The notes under the pieces are model-generated. The model ran no database searches. It was given only the letters and a program-made list of their open reading frames with translations, and had not been told where the DNA came from. DNA of 64,000 nt from Paenibacillus alba (GTDB lineage Bacteria > Bacillota > Bacilli > Paenibacillales > NBRC-103111), in the NCBI RefSeq assembly GCF_013204855.1, contig NZ_JABMKZ010000020.1, forward strand, positions 1 to 64,000, read 5' to 3'. The stretch's first letter is position 1; every line of letters starts with the position of its first letter. Made by a program: the position numbers and the translations under genes. Positions 46,670 through 56,328 of the stretch are shown one piece after another.

Positions 46670-46716
46670 GCCTACTTGCTCTGCCGGCCGAAAGGCCGCC
46701 AAAGCGATGTAGGCTC
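46670..46716 (+). other. stable hairpin after erythromycin-esterase gene
   Basis: The outer stem AGCCTAC/GTAGGCT encloses an inner stem CGGCC-gaaa-GGCCG with a GNRA tetraloop. No T run follows, only CAAAA. It may protect the mRNA 3' end or act as a weak terminator. Confidence 0.5.
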
Positions 46717-46807
46717 AAAACCAATGCGTATTCGTCTATTCCAGCGATTGTTGGTATTGCCTCATCGGCTCGGCTAGCCCCCTCCAATTCCAGCAACCCC
46801 CTAAATT

Positions 46808-46986
46808 CCTGTGATTATGCATCCTTTTTGCTCATGACACCGCTCAAACCACTAAATTCCTGCGATTGTGCATCCTTTTTGAGGATTATCTTCATTCCAT
46901 GATGAAATAGCTGGGAAAGCCTGCACAATTGCAGGTTTTCCCTCTTTTCGCACCATTTTCGTTGAAAAAACCTGCACTTTCGCAGG
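46808..46986. repeat. four-dyad element, family A (copy 3)
   Basis: Units start at 46808 and 46859 (forward, CCTGYGATTRTGCATC) and at 46920 and 46971 (reverse, CCTGCA...GCAGG). Steps are 51, 61 and 51 bases. It lies in the 495-base gap between the esterase-family gene and corA; the remaining bases hold only the hairpin and the corA leader. Confidence 0.87.
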
Positions 46987-47150
46987 TATTCCAAAGTCGG
47001 AGGTAAGTGGAGTCGCCTGTCTTATTTGAGCCAGCCTACGGCGAGCTGTTGATCGTGTTTGGAGCATGAACATTCTAATCTCTCCAACTTGTATGGTAAA
47101 ATAAAGCAGATACAAGTAATGAAAATAATATCCATCTAGGAGTTTTAGAT

Positions 47151-48101
47151 ATGATTCGTTCACTCGCCATTACCAAGGATTACAGAGTCCTTCATGATGT
47201 TCCCCTCAATCAGCTTGCCGACCCCAACATTCAGTGGTATTGGGTCGATTTTCATAACCCCAGCGAAGAAGAAGCTAAGCATCTAAAAGATCCTTTTGGC
47301 TTCCACCCTTTGGCCATTGAGGATTGCTTTTATTTATTGCAGCGGCCCAAAATGGACCATTATGAGAACGTCCATTTCTTCGTCATGCATGCCATTAATG
47401 CGAAGACTCTGGCCGCCGAAGAGGTGGATATGTTTCTGGGGAGCAACTATATTGTTACCTTTCATCTGCATGAATCCAGAGAAATTGAGGATGCGTGGAG
47501 CCGGGTATCTGAACAGGAAGCTCTGCGCAAGGAAGGCCACATTTATGCCGCCTATCTCGTACTGGACAATCTTGTCGATCAGTATTTCCCCAGCGTTTAC
47601 CAGATCGAGGATCAACTCGACGATATCGAGAACAATTTGAATTCGGAAGCCACGGAAGTGCTGATGAATCATATTTTCGAAATCAGAGCGAAATTGTTGA
47701 AGCTGCGCCGTACGATTGTGCCGATGCGCGATTTGCTGTATAGGGTCATTAATACGGAGCGAATTGAACACATGCGGGGACATCTCGTCTTTTTCACCGA
47801 CATCCACGACCATCTGCTCAAGCTTTCGGAAATGATCGAGTCCAATCGCGATATGACCGCAGATATGCGGGACAGCTACATCTCCTTGAATTCCAACCGC
47901 ATGAACACCATTATGAAAACCCTAACCGTCATCACGACGATTTTCATGCCGCTCACCTTCATTGCCGGTATTTATGGCATGAATTTCGCTCATATGCCTG
48001 AGTTGGAATGGAAGTGGGGATATTTCCTCATCCTTCTGATCATGTTTGGCATTGGTTTCGGAATGTTTCTCTGGTTTCGAAAAAAAGGGTGGTTCAAATA
48101 A
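47151..48101 (+). CDS. corA: CorA-family magnesium transporter
   Basis: A 316-residue divalent-metal channel. The large cytoplasmic N-terminal domain is followed by a long helix (about 200-255) and two membrane segments near the C terminus, the first ending in the YGMNFAHMPE signature that forms the selectivity filter. The basic C-terminal tail (WFRKKGWFK) is also typical. It should take up Mg2+ as a pentamer. AGGAG lies just upstream of the ATG. No M-box riboswitch was recognised upstream. Confidence 0.95.
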   Translation: MIRSLAITKDYRVLHDVPLNQLADPNIQWYWVDFHNPSEEEAKHLKDPFGFHPLAIEDCFYLLQRPKMDHYENVHFFVMHAINAKTLAAEEVDMFLGSNYIVTFHLHESREIEDAWSRVSEQEALRKEGHIYAAYLVLDNLVDQYFPSVYQIEDQLDDIENNLNSEATEVLMNHIFEIRAKLLKLRRTIVPMRDLLYRVINTERIEHMRGHLVFFTDIHDHLLKLSEMIESNRDMTADMRDSYISLNSNRMNTIMKTLTVITTIFMPLTFIAGIYGMNFAHMPELEWKWGYFLILLIMFGIGFGMFLWFRKKGWFK

Positions 48102-48107
48102 AAGACA

Positions 48108-48605
48108 CTATGCTTTCCTTATAGATTTCACGATATAGAAAGCAATGATACCGAAGAGCGCCAGCAAGAACACGGGCAATAAGCCCAAGCTGGGCTCGTG
48201 ACCCGAAGCGGAATGTACTATCATCCATTCAATATAGCCAAATAGCAGCAAGATAAGCACTTTCAACCAGCTGATCATCCTAATGGCGATGACGTACTGT
48301 TCCTGCGCATTGGCCGGCGTAATTTCTTTCAAATAATTAAACTGATGAGGAATTCGGCGCAGCCATGTAAGTCCAGCATAAATAACAAGGCTCAGAATAG
48401 GCAGAAAGATCAAGCTTCCTTTACCACCCCAACCATTTGGCTTACCCGTCAAATCAAAATGCGTGGGAAACCGCTCCGGCAGGTTAGACCATGCCCAAAC
48501 CACATAAGCAAACGTTACAATGATGAAACAGACAGATATTACGTCGTGGACAATTTCTAATTTTGACTTGGGAATTTGAAGTATCGGCCTATTCGTGTGA
48601 AGCAT
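48108..48605 (-). CDS. DUF1648 membrane protein
   Basis: A 165-residue protein with four predicted membrane helices. The first loop has NLPERFPTHFDLTGKPNGWGGKG, the DUF1648 pattern. The family includes SdpI-like immunity and signalling proteins, but many members have unknown roles. The start is ATG 48605, nine bases after AGGAGG; a TTG at 48614 touches the site. It converges on corA with a 6-base gap. Confidence 0.82.
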   Translation of the reverse strand: MLHTNRPILQIPKSKLEIVHDVISVCFIIVTFAYVVWAWSNLPERFPTHFDLTGKPNGWGGKGSLIFLPILSLVIYAGLTWLRRIPHQFNYLKEITPANAQEQYVIAIRMISWLKVLILLLFGYIEWMIVHSASGHEPSLGLLPVFLLALFGIIAFYIVKSIRKA

Positions 48606-48716
48606 TGGAATCAACCTCCTCTTTGGACTGCATGCTTGTCTTGATTCATGCTAGTGCCAACATAGTATGCTGCAATAAACATTAGTTTGCCGATCTTACT
48701 TTTGCACCTTACCTGC

Positions 48717-48848
48717 ATGAACCGAATGTTTCGTTTCTCTATCGTCCTGATTTGTCTTCTTCTTATTATAGTCTTCGGCTATTACACTTCTCAACTCACC
48801 GAGTCCGCCAGCAAAGGCCCGCGTGCTTTCAAGGGGACCTCGATCTGA
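48717..48848 (+). pseudogene. possible 5' remnant or small membrane peptide (43 aa)
   Basis: The frame gives MNRMFRFSIVLICLLLIIVFGYY-type membrane anchor followed by a short polar tail (TSQLTESASKGPRAFKG). This looks like a real signal-anchor, but no ribosome site precedes either ATG and the frame stops just before a family B repeat element. It may be the remaining front of a lost gene. The 48606-48716 stretch before it shows nothing. Confidence 0.3.
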
Positions 48849-48909
48849 CCCACGCGAACGGGAATCGCTCAAATCAGCAGTATAACACGGGCAAGATTTC
48901 CGATGAAAC

Positions 48910-49085
48910 GGAACTACGATCCGCTATTTGTGACAAAAGTGGGGAAAATGAAGGTTTCGCGGAACTACGTTCCCTTATTTCCTCCAAAAACACGATAATA
49001 CCATGAAAACCACCCAAATAGAGGAACCCAGTTCCGCTTCAGCAGAAATTCCGCCGATTCCAGCAAAATAGAGGAACGTAGTTCC
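48910..49085. repeat. four-dyad element, family B (copy 2)
   Basis: Forward units GGAACTACG... start at 48910 and 48961; reverse units ...AGTTCC end at 49035 and 49085. Dyad centres are 51, 62 and 50 bases apart. The best units show a perfect GGAAC-TAC-GTTCC dyad. Confidence 0.87.
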
Positions 49086-49224
49086 GTTTGAATGGAACTT
49101 GGCTCCATCCAGTTGGCTAACGTGACTTCCTTCGGAATATCTTCGCCGGTGAATTGATTAACGTTCCAGCGTTCACTTATCGATATAGAGACTCGCAGGC
49201 CGCTGCACAACGGTCAAAATAAGT

Positions 49225-49252
49225 AAAAAACCTAGCCCCTTGGGCATAGGTT
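49225..49252 (-). terminator. terminator of alpha-galactoside operon
   Basis: On the minus strand AACCTA and GCCC pair with GGGC and TAGGTT around a 3-base loop, then TTTTTT. It lies 40 bases past the GH36 stop codon. Confidence 0.85.
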
Positions 49253-49291
49253 CGCAATTTTAAGCATTATTCACTCGAAATTCCCGCCGCT

Positions 49292-51397
49292 CTACACTCT
49301 TTGCAACCGAATGAGAGCACTATCATAATCACCCGTTAACTTAGGATTCAAGCCCACATGCATCAAGTTTTTACCTTTGAACCGGACCGGCTCCTGCTCC
49401 AAGCCATGCACCAAATAATCGGCATTTGGCTCCAAGCCCTGTAGACCTAATCTCGGCAACGAATTGCCAAATTGCTGTGCATGCAGAAATAGAAACACAA
49501 CCGCTTCGGCCCCATCCTTGCTTACATATTGAACGGCAGCCACACCCGAATCTCTCAGGGACTGCAAGCGATACTGATGACCCGCCATTATGATGTGCCT
49601 AATCTCTTTATACAAGGCAATGTAAGAGCTAGCTTCTTGTATTTCCTCCTCCGACCACAGTTTCAAGTTGGCCCCAATCCCGAGTCCTCCCATCATGGCG
49701 CTGTGAAAGCGAAAAGCCAGTGAAAGATTCCTTCCGTTCAAGCTGTGCGGCGACTCGGTAACCCAGCACATCATCACTTGCGGACTGTACACGTAAGCAA
49801 AGCCCTCCTGAATACGCAGGCGATCAAAGGCATCCGTGTTGTCGCTTGGCCATACTTGATCGGCATATCGAAGAATGCCCAAGTCGATTCTGGAGCCCCC
49901 GCCCGCACAGGATTCGAATTCGACATGGGGGAATTTTGTCCTCAGCTCAGCCCAGATTTCGTACAAGCTCTGTACATGCTTCACCCATACGGCATGATAA
50001 GGATTCTGGATATCGTCGGCTGTCCCTGCTTCTGTCAAGGTGCGATTCATATCCCATTTGATAAAAGTGATGCTGTAGCTGCTCAATAACTCCGTCATGA
50101 AGTCGAGAATATACTGCTTTACTTCCGGCTTGCCCAAATTAAGCAGCAATTGATTCCTTTGCAGGGTGCCCTCTCTGGTTGGGAATTGATACACCCATTC
50201 CGGATGCCTCCTGTATAGATCGCTATCGGGATTGACAGATTCAGGCTCAACCCAGATGCCGAAGTCCATGCCAAGGCTGGTGACTTCATCAATCAGCTCC
50301 TGAAGCCCATTCGGGAATTTCTCGGCATTCACATGCCAATCCCCCAGACCTGCCTGATCGCTGTTTCTGCTGCCGAACCAGCCGTCATCCACAACGAAAA
50401 GCTCTACGCCAAGCTTCGCGGCCGATCGTGCCAGCTCCATTTGCCCTTGGGCTTCCACTTGGAAGTACGTCGCTTCCCACGAATTATACAGCACCCTGCG
50501 ATGAGCCTGCGACGGAAAAACGAATGCCCGCTGATAGCTGTGAAGCTGCCTGCTCATTTCACCGAAGCCCCGCGAAGTATAGCCGCCGATGAAAGAAGGG
50601 GACGTCAGACTCTCCCCTCCTTGCAGCAAAATCGGACAATCAAAATCGTTCATGCCGCCAACAACGCGCACATGGTTGAAATTCGTTTTCTCCGCAACGA
50701 TTTTCCAGTTGCCGCTCCAGCCCAGAACGCCAAACCACACCTTGCCGGAAACTTCGTCTGCCTTCCCATTATCCACAGCAAACCATGGATTCGCATGAGG
50801 CCCCGTGAAGCCTCTTCTGGATTCCAAGGTTTTTTTGCCCTCCGACAGCATGGTGTCTCTGAGCTGAAACTCTCCGGACCATCTTCCCGACACATGAGTC
50901 AGACGATAGCTTGGAAGAATGGGCAAGGACCAGGCTGCGGACATCATTTGCTCGATGACGACTTCCGTGTCGCTCTGATTGACAACCTCAGCAGTCCGTT
51001 CAATCAAATCATGCTCGTGAATGACTTTGTAAGTTAGATTGACTATTAGATCATAATGAACGTCTTTGAGAATTACTCGGAGTTTGTCCTGCTCAATCGC
51101 AAATCCCGTGTAGACCAGTTTCAAATCTCTGACGACATCTTGGAACCTAACCTTCAAGCACGGCTCCATATAGCTGCTTCCGCCATGACCGCCGTATTCT
51201 TCCTTTTCTCTATCCACTTCAGCATCAAAGGAGCTGTGATGACGGCTTTGCAGAAGATGTGCGCATTCGCGCGCATCAATGGCATCTCCCCAATAAATCT
51301 GCTGCAGGACCCCTTTGTCATTCAAGCCAAACACATAGGAGGTCGTGCGCGTTTCAATTTCAAATAATCGCAAATCTTCGTTATAAATTATCGGCAA
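49292..51397 (-). CDS. GH36 alpha-galactosidase, cytoplasmic
   Basis: A glycosidase of about 701 residues with the GH36 layout: N-terminal beta-sandwich, catalytic TIM barrel from about 320 and C-terminal sheet. DDGWFG marks the barrel start, the nucleophile is Asp in KWDMNR, the acid/base is Asp in PSDNTD, and ESCAGGGSR is diagnostic. There is no signal peptide, so it cleaves imported alpha-galactosides such as raffinose or melibiose. The start is probably TTG 51397, giving MPIIYNE as in relatives, six bases after GAGGGTG; ATG 51412 is the alternative. It is the last gene of the operon. Confidence 0.93.
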   Translation of the reverse strand: MPIIYNEDLRLFEIETRTTSYVFGLNDKGVLQQIYWGDAIDARECAHLLQSRHHSSFDAEVDREKEEYGGHGGSSYMEPCLKVRFQDVVRDLKLVYTGFAIEQDKLRVILKDVHYDLIVNLTYKVIHEHDLIERTAEVVNQSDTEVVIEQMMSAAWSLPILPSYRLTHVSGRWSGEFQLRDTMLSEGKKTLESRRGFTGPHANPWFAVDNGKADEVSGKVWFGVLGWSGNWKIVAEKTNFNHVRVVGGMNDFDCPILLQGGESLTSPSFIGGYTSRGFGEMSRQLHSYQRAFVFPSQAHRRVLYNSWEATYFQVEAQGQMELARSAAKLGVELFVVDDGWFGSRNSDQAGLGDWHVNAEKFPNGLQELIDEVTSLGMDFGIWVEPESVNPDSDLYRRHPEWVYQFPTREGTLQRNQLLLNLGKPEVKQYILDFMTELLSSYSITFIKWDMNRTLTEAGTADDIQNPYHAVWVKHVQSLYEIWAELRTKFPHVEFESCAGGGSRIDLGILRYADQVWPSDNTDAFDRLRIQEGFAYVYSPQVMMCWVTESPHSLNGRNLSLAFRFHSAMMGGLGIGANLKLWSEEEIQEASSYIALYKEIRHIIMAGHQYRLQSLRDSGVAAVQYVSKDGAEAVVFLFLHAQQFGNSLPRLGLQGLEPNADYLVHGLEQEPVRFKGKNLMHVGLNPKLTGDYDSALIRLQRV

Positions 51398-51425
51398 GGC
51401 CAACACCCTCATCTGTTTATTTCAT

Positions 51426-54400
51426 TCACTTATAGACGGTAAATTGCAAATCGCGATTTCCGCTGTTTTCCGTTGTCCATGTAACTCCGCCATCGATAGA
51501 AAGCCTCTCCATCCCATTCGCATAGGGGTTGCTATCACTATAAGCCATACCAAAATAGTTGTTGGCGGCGGATTCAACCGTCGAAGGCGAGCGTAATATA
51601 ATGCCGTAATTGCCATTCGCTGTCAACCCGGTCAGCCTCGTATAAATCGGAATTAAGCTGACTGTTGTCGGGAAATTAACCGGCAAAATGGTCGTTGTAA
51701 ACAGTCGGCTCGTCGGATTCAAGCTTGCATCCAAAGCTACGATGTCGATCGTGAGCGGACCTTTGGGCGATCCGTTCTTGTAGCTGTAAATATCAATTCT
51801 TGGCACATTCGATGTGCTTGGCTTGAATACTTGCATACGCTGAATTTGGCCCCGCAGGTCGTGGTACGGGCTGAAAGATGCGCCGCTATCATCTTGATCC
51901 ACAACAGCGCCTGAGTTTCCGCTGACTTGAAACGCCTCGAATTCGAATATCGACGGCTCTACCGATGCGTATTGGATATTGATCCTTAGTTTGGTCGTCG
52001 TTACAGCCGCAAAATTAATTTCCTTCTCAAAACCAAGCCTGTTCCCATTCACAAGGTTGACATAGCTGCTTCCATTCCACGCCTGCAATTGGTACTGCGT
52101 TGCTCGCTGGCCGTATTCCTTAAGTGTTGCACGGTTCACCGTTGTGCTTGTTCCGAAATTAATTTCCAGCCATTGGTTGCTCACTTGGCCGGAAGCGCTG
52201 TTCCAGCGGGTTGCCATGCTGCCGTCATTCGCTTTGGAGGCTTCATACCCCGCTGACCACAGGGAGGAAGCCGTCGCTGTTTTGCCTAGCGATATATTCA
52301 CAGGCGCAGAGGGTAGTGATGGGTTCGCTGCGGAGATGGCAATCATCGTTGCATCCGCATCAGCGAAGTTTTGCGTGTAGCTGCCTGTAAACGTCCCCAA
52401 GCTAATCCCTTTATACAAGTCGCTGACATAATAAGGCGTAGTGGCGCTCAAGCCAAGATCGGCAAAAGTCACTGTCATCGAAGCGGCTGTGCTCGCCCAA
52501 TTGGAGAGGCCAACGATCCGATCTCCATTCGTATCCGTTAGATACAGCTGGGAAGGAGAATGCTCGCCGCCAGCATAGAAATTGGTCATGCTGACTGGCT
52601 TCGCCGCTTTCCCTAATTGGGATATTTGCAGCAACTTGCTATTTCGCAAAATGTCCATCTTATCATCCGGCACGGCAGACAGCTGCTCGCTGACTAGCCA
52701 GTGGCCGCCTGCTAATGCCACGGCATTCGTTAACAGCCGGGCTTGATTTTTATCATAGCGATTGCTGCCATTGCCGGATAAATTATCGACCATTTCCATA
52801 TCGCCATCGTTATACTGCCAAATCGTCCCGTTGGAGAACCAAGAGGCAGCGGCATTGAAAGCTTGCCGTTCATACCCTGTATACGTCGTACCGCCGCCAG
52901 TCACGCCAAGCTCTGTATCGCAGCCTAATCGGCGGCCATGAGCGAATGCTGCTGGCAGAAGCGGTGAAATCGATTCATCGATAAAAATCGGACGGCCAGC
53001 GGCCAACACTTTATCCTTTATGATTCCCATCCCTAAGCGATAGGCTTGCATGCCATTTTTGGTGCTGTCATAATGATTGCCTTCGTACAAACCGAAATCA
53101 AGGAAATCGGCTTTGATATAATCGAACCCCCAATCAATATAGCGCTGAATCGAATCCCGCAAATATTGCTGCGTGCCTGGATGCGTGGTATCCAACGCAT
53201 AAGTACCGATGTAGGTTGTTTTAAGCGCGCCTGACGTATCCCTCAGAACAGCCTGCCTGAACGTATAGCTGGCATTCGGAATCGTTGTATCCAAGAAGCT
53301 GGACTCTACGCTGAATGGGTTGATGTAAGTGCCCGCCTTCAATCCTTTGCTGTGCACATAATTGGTGAACGATTTCATCGGATTCTCACCAGCGACTTTC
53401 ACGGGCCATTTGGCGGCATTCGGCGTCCAATCGCCATCACCCATTTCCCAGCCTGCATCTAGATTGACATATTGATAGCCTTTGCTTTGCATATTATTCG
53501 CTACATAATCAACCAGAGGATACATATTTTCTGCCGTCAAATCATCAAATCGCAGAGCATACCAGCTGTTATAGCCTACCGGAACTCCGCTGCTCCATGT
53601 TAAATGAGGTTCACCTACATTGTACTTGGCTCCAAATTCCTCAAGCCCTGTACGGTAATCCGCATAATAGCCAAGAAAAAACTTATCGCTGGATACGCTC
53701 GTTCCGCTTTGCTTGCCGCCATTGTTGTAGACCGAGAAGCCCGTTAAATTCCCGTTCGCTGACGAAGCAGGGGCGAGATACTGCGCGCTGACCCAATTCT
53801 TCACCGTTGCCGCGCCGGCAACGAAACCATTTTTGGTCGTGTCATCGAACACCGACGTTACCCAATAGCTTGTGCCGGTAAAGCTGCCAAAAGCATTTAC
53901 AGGCGCAACGCCAAAATCGTTATTGTTGGTGAACGGCGTCGTGAATACTTTCTTATTCGATCCCGCTGCAATCGCAAGATTCTGAGAAGCGATCGGCTCC
54001 AAGAAATCGAGCGTCTGGCTCGTTCCCTTCTGTACCTGCATATCTGTTAGAAAGTAAGGGATATCGGCATACAGATAGATATTTAGAACAATCGTCGAGC
54101 CCGAGTTCAAATTGCTCGTAAGCGTCAGCTTATAGCCCCCTGTGCCATATTCATCGCTGCCAATCGATGTCCAGCTTGCTGTGCGTGCAGCCGGATCGTA
54201 GGAATTGATCCTCGTTGCGCTTCCCGACACCGCATAATCGGAATAAAAATTCGCCAAAATCGTTACCCCTGCCGAACTGAGATTGCCCCGCCCTGTACTC
54301 AAATCATACGTAATCGTCAAAGCTCCGTTCGTTGCGGTCACGACTTGACCTGTCTGGGTGATGGATACACTGGCTGCATAGCTTACTGGTACCGGCAGCA

Positions 54401-54452
54401 AACCACCTAATAACATGAACACAATCAACATCAGGCCAACATATTTCTTCAT
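51426..54452 (-). CDS. secreted clan GH-D glycosidase with carbohydrate-binding module
   Basis: A 1008-residue secreted protein with a Sec signal peptide (cleavage after SYA near 26). The N-terminal beta domain (about 30-280) leads to a GH27/GH36-like barrel (GYNSWYALRFDDLTAENM, NLDAGWEMGDGDW, likely nucleophile in YIKADFLDFG). An F5/8-type (CBM32-like) domain covers about 745-870 with NDGSMATRWNS. A C-terminal beta domain (880-1008) is unassigned. It should trim alpha-galactosyl side chains outside the cell and supply the importer. GGAGGAGG precedes the ATG. No wall anchor is seen. Confidence 0.9.
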   Translation of the reverse strand: MKKYVGLMLIVFMLLGGLLPVPVSYAASVSITQTGQVVTATNGALTITYDLSTGRGNLSSAGVTILANFYSDYAVSGSATRINSYDPAARTASWTSIGSDEYGTGGYKLTLTSNLNSGSTIVLNIYLYADIPYFLTDMQVQKGTSQTLDFLEPIASQNLAIAAGSNKKVFTTPFTNNNDFGVAPVNAFGSFTGTSYWVTSVFDDTTKNGFVAGAATVKNWVSAQYLAPASSANGNLTGFSVYNNGGKQSGTSVSSDKFFLGYYADYRTGLEEFGAKYNVGEPHLTWSSGVPVGYNSWYALRFDDLTAENMYPLVDYVANNMQSKGYQYVNLDAGWEMGDGDWTPNAAKWPVKVAGENPMKSFTNYVHSKGLKAGTYINPFSVESSFLDTTIPNASYTFRQAVLRDTSGALKTTYIGTYALDTTHPGTQQYLRDSIQRYIDWGFDYIKADFLDFGLYEGNHYDSTKNGMQAYRLGMGIIKDKVLAAGRPIFIDESISPLLPAAFAHGRRLGCDTELGVTGGGTTYTGYERQAFNAAASWFSNGTIWQYNDGDMEMVDNLSGNGSNRYDKNQARLLTNAVALAGGHWLVSEQLSAVPDDKMDILRNSKLLQISQLGKAAKPVSMTNFYAGGEHSPSQLYLTDTNGDRIVGLSNWASTAASMTVTFADLGLSATTPYYVSDLYKGISLGTFTGSYTQNFADADATMIAISAANPSLPSAPVNISLGKTATASSLWSAGYEASKANDGSMATRWNSASGQVSNQWLEINFGTSTTVNRATLKEYGQRATQYQLQAWNGSSYVNLVNGNRLGFEKEINFAAVTTTKLRINIQYASVEPSIFEFEAFQVSGNSGAVVDQDDSGASFSPYHDLRGQIQRMQVFKPSTSNVPRIDIYSYKNGSPKGPLTIDIVALDASLNPTSRLFTTTILPVNFPTTVSLIPIYTRLTGLTANGNYGIILRSPSTVESAANNYFGMAYSDSNPYANGMERLSIDGGVTWTTENSGNRDLQFTVYK

Positions 54453-54502
54453 CCAAATCCTCCTCCAAGTTTTCTTCAGAAAGCTTGTTTCGCAGGCTTG
54501 AC

Positions 54503-55321
54503 TTACCCTTTGATCGCTCCTGCGGTAATTCCTTTGACAATAAACTTTTGCATAAAGAGGAAAAAGACAACGATTGGGATCATGCCCATCACGGCATACG
54601 CAAACGCAAGATTCAAATCGCTGCTGTATTGCCCGAAGAAATAATATTGCTGCAAGGGAATTGTGCGGAACTTATCCTTTTGCAAGAAAAGCAGAGGAAG
54701 CAGAAAGTCGTTCCAGATATATAAAACATTCAAAACGATCACCGTCGAGGTTACTGGTTTCAACAGCGGAAAAATAATCCGAAAGAAGGTGCCCGGCACC
54801 GAGCAGCCGTCAATCTTCGCCGCCTCTTCAAACTCTCGGGAGATTGCCTTAATAAATCCGTTATAGAAAAATACGCCCGTTTGTACGCCCGCACCGCCAT
54901 AAATCAAAATAATTCCCCAATGGGTATTAATCATATGGAACAGCTTGCCCAGCTTATACAGCGGCAGCGCCGTAATCTGAAAAGGAACCATGATGCCCGC
55001 CAAAAATAGCAGAAAAATCAGCTGGTACGCCCACCCTTTGCGTCTCGCAATCGAGTATCCAGCCAACGCTGACACCGCTACAATCAACAGCACGGAGCCA
55101 ATCGTAATGATCAGGCTATTCATGATTGCTCTCGGATAATGCGAGGTATTCCACGCGTGAACGTAGTTATCCACATGTAGTGCTGAGGGAATCCCATAAA
55201 ACGAGAGGAACGTTTCCTGGCTCGTCTTCAGCGACATGAGAATAGCGACGTAGAACGGGAAGAGAAAGAGCAGTGACAGTAGCAGAATACAGATAAATAC
55301 GATCGCATGCGTCTGTTTCAC
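54503..55321 (-). CDS. sugar ABC transporter permease, MalG-like
   Basis: A 272-residue six-helix permease with the EAA loop SREFEEAAKIDGCSVPGTFFR and the GITAGAIKG end of MalG-type CUT1 subunits. The start is GTG 55321, whose G is the last base of the preceding stop codon, so translation is coupled. AAGGAAGTGG lies upstream. It forms a pair with the MalF-like subunit before it. Confidence 0.93.
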   Translation of the reverse strand: MKQTHAIVFICILLLSLLFLFPFYVAILMSLKTSQETFLSFYGIPSALHVDNYVHAWNTSHYPRAIMNSLIITIGSVLLIVAVSALAGYSIARRKGWAYQLIFLLFLAGIMVPFQITALPLYKLGKLFHMINTHWGIILIYGGAGVQTGVFFYNGFIKAISREFEEAAKIDGCSVPGTFFRIIFPLLKPVTSTVIVLNVLYIWNDFLLPLLFLQKDKFRTIPLQQYYFFGQYSSDLNLAFAYAVMGMIPIVVFFLFMQKFIVKGITAGAIKG

Positions 55322-56202
55322 TAAATTTCCACTTCCTTTTTCCTGAAAATCTGCAATTGAATCAAGGTGACCACCACTAAAATGAGGAAAAAGATCATCG
55401 ATAAAGCCGTCGCATACCCGCCCTTAAGCGAGGTGAAGGAGGCACGGTAAATAAAGGTCGATAAGACATCTGTCGAAAATGCAGGGCCGCCATTGGTCGT
55501 CACATAGACCAGATCAAATACCTTCAAGGCGCCTGTCAGCACCAGCACCATATTGATGGTGACAGAAGGAGCGATCAGCGGCAGCGTCACATGACGGAAC
55601 GTATGCAGCACACCGGCGCCGTCCATTTTGGCGCTTTCCACCAATTCGGCGGGGATATTCTGCAAGCCGGCGATGAAGATGATCATCGGAGTGCCGATGC
55701 CCTGCCACACCGCAATAACAATAATTCCCCACAAGGCATAGCTGGGGTTGCCCAGTGGACTTGTGACATTGTCATTGCCGAACAAATGAAATAAATTAGG
55801 CAAGCCTTTGCTGTAGTTATAGCTCCAAATAAAGCCGGAAAGCACGATGGATATCACGCTAGGCAAAAAGAAAATAGTTCGAAAAATGTTTCTGAATTTC
55901 AGAAACTGATCCAGAACAAGAGCAAGCAGCAGAGCTATAACATTGACCAGAAGAGTCAAAATAATGGCATATTTAAAGGTGTTGATCAGCGCTCTCCAGA
56001 AGTCGCTATCCGTGACGGCATGCACATAGTTATCCCAGCCGATATAGCGGAACTTATCCGACAAGCCGTCCCAGTTCGTGAACGAATATTTAAACCCCAT
56101 AGCTAGCGGAACGACCACCGCGAATAGGAAGAGGAGCAGTCCGGGAAGCACAAACAAGATGTACCAGGATTCAAGCTGCCAAGTGCGTTTCAAAGATTTC
56201 AT
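55321..56202 (-). CDS. sugar ABC transporter permease, MalF-like
   Basis: A 293-residue six-helix permease with the EAA loop PAELVESAKMDGAGVLHTFR and the FTNWDGLSDKFRYIGWDNY outer segment of CUT1 MalF-like subunits. The start is ATG 56202 with AAAGGACGG about seven bases upstream; the frame to 56265 lacks a site. It lies 126 bases after the binding-protein gene. Confidence 0.92.
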   Translation of the reverse strand: MKSLKRTWQLESWYILFVLPGLLLFLFAVVVPLAMGFKYSFTNWDGLSDKFRYIGWDNYVHAVTDSDFWRALINTFKYAIILTLLVNVIALLLALVLDQFLKFRNIFRTIFFLPSVISIVLSGFIWSYNYSKGLPNLFHLFGNDNVTSPLGNPSYALWGIIVIAVWQGIGTPMIIFIAGLQNIPAELVESAKMDGAGVLHTFRHVTLPLIAPSVTINMVLVLTGALKVFDLVYVTTNGGPAFSTDVLSTFIYRASFTSLKGGYATALSMIFFLILVVVTLIQLQIFRKKEVEI

Positions 56203-56328
56203 ACATTCCGTCCTTTCTTGACATGGAAAATAGCAGAAAAACTGCAGCATAAGGAGAGTCTGCACGACGAATCAACCGAATGAACGTCGAACAGACCCTT
56301 ATTCCATTACTTTTCATATTCCATCAAC

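Noticed and set aside
47000-47150. M-box magnesium riboswitch upstream of corA
   Set aside because: No conserved M-box core or terminator hairpin could be seen in the short leader.
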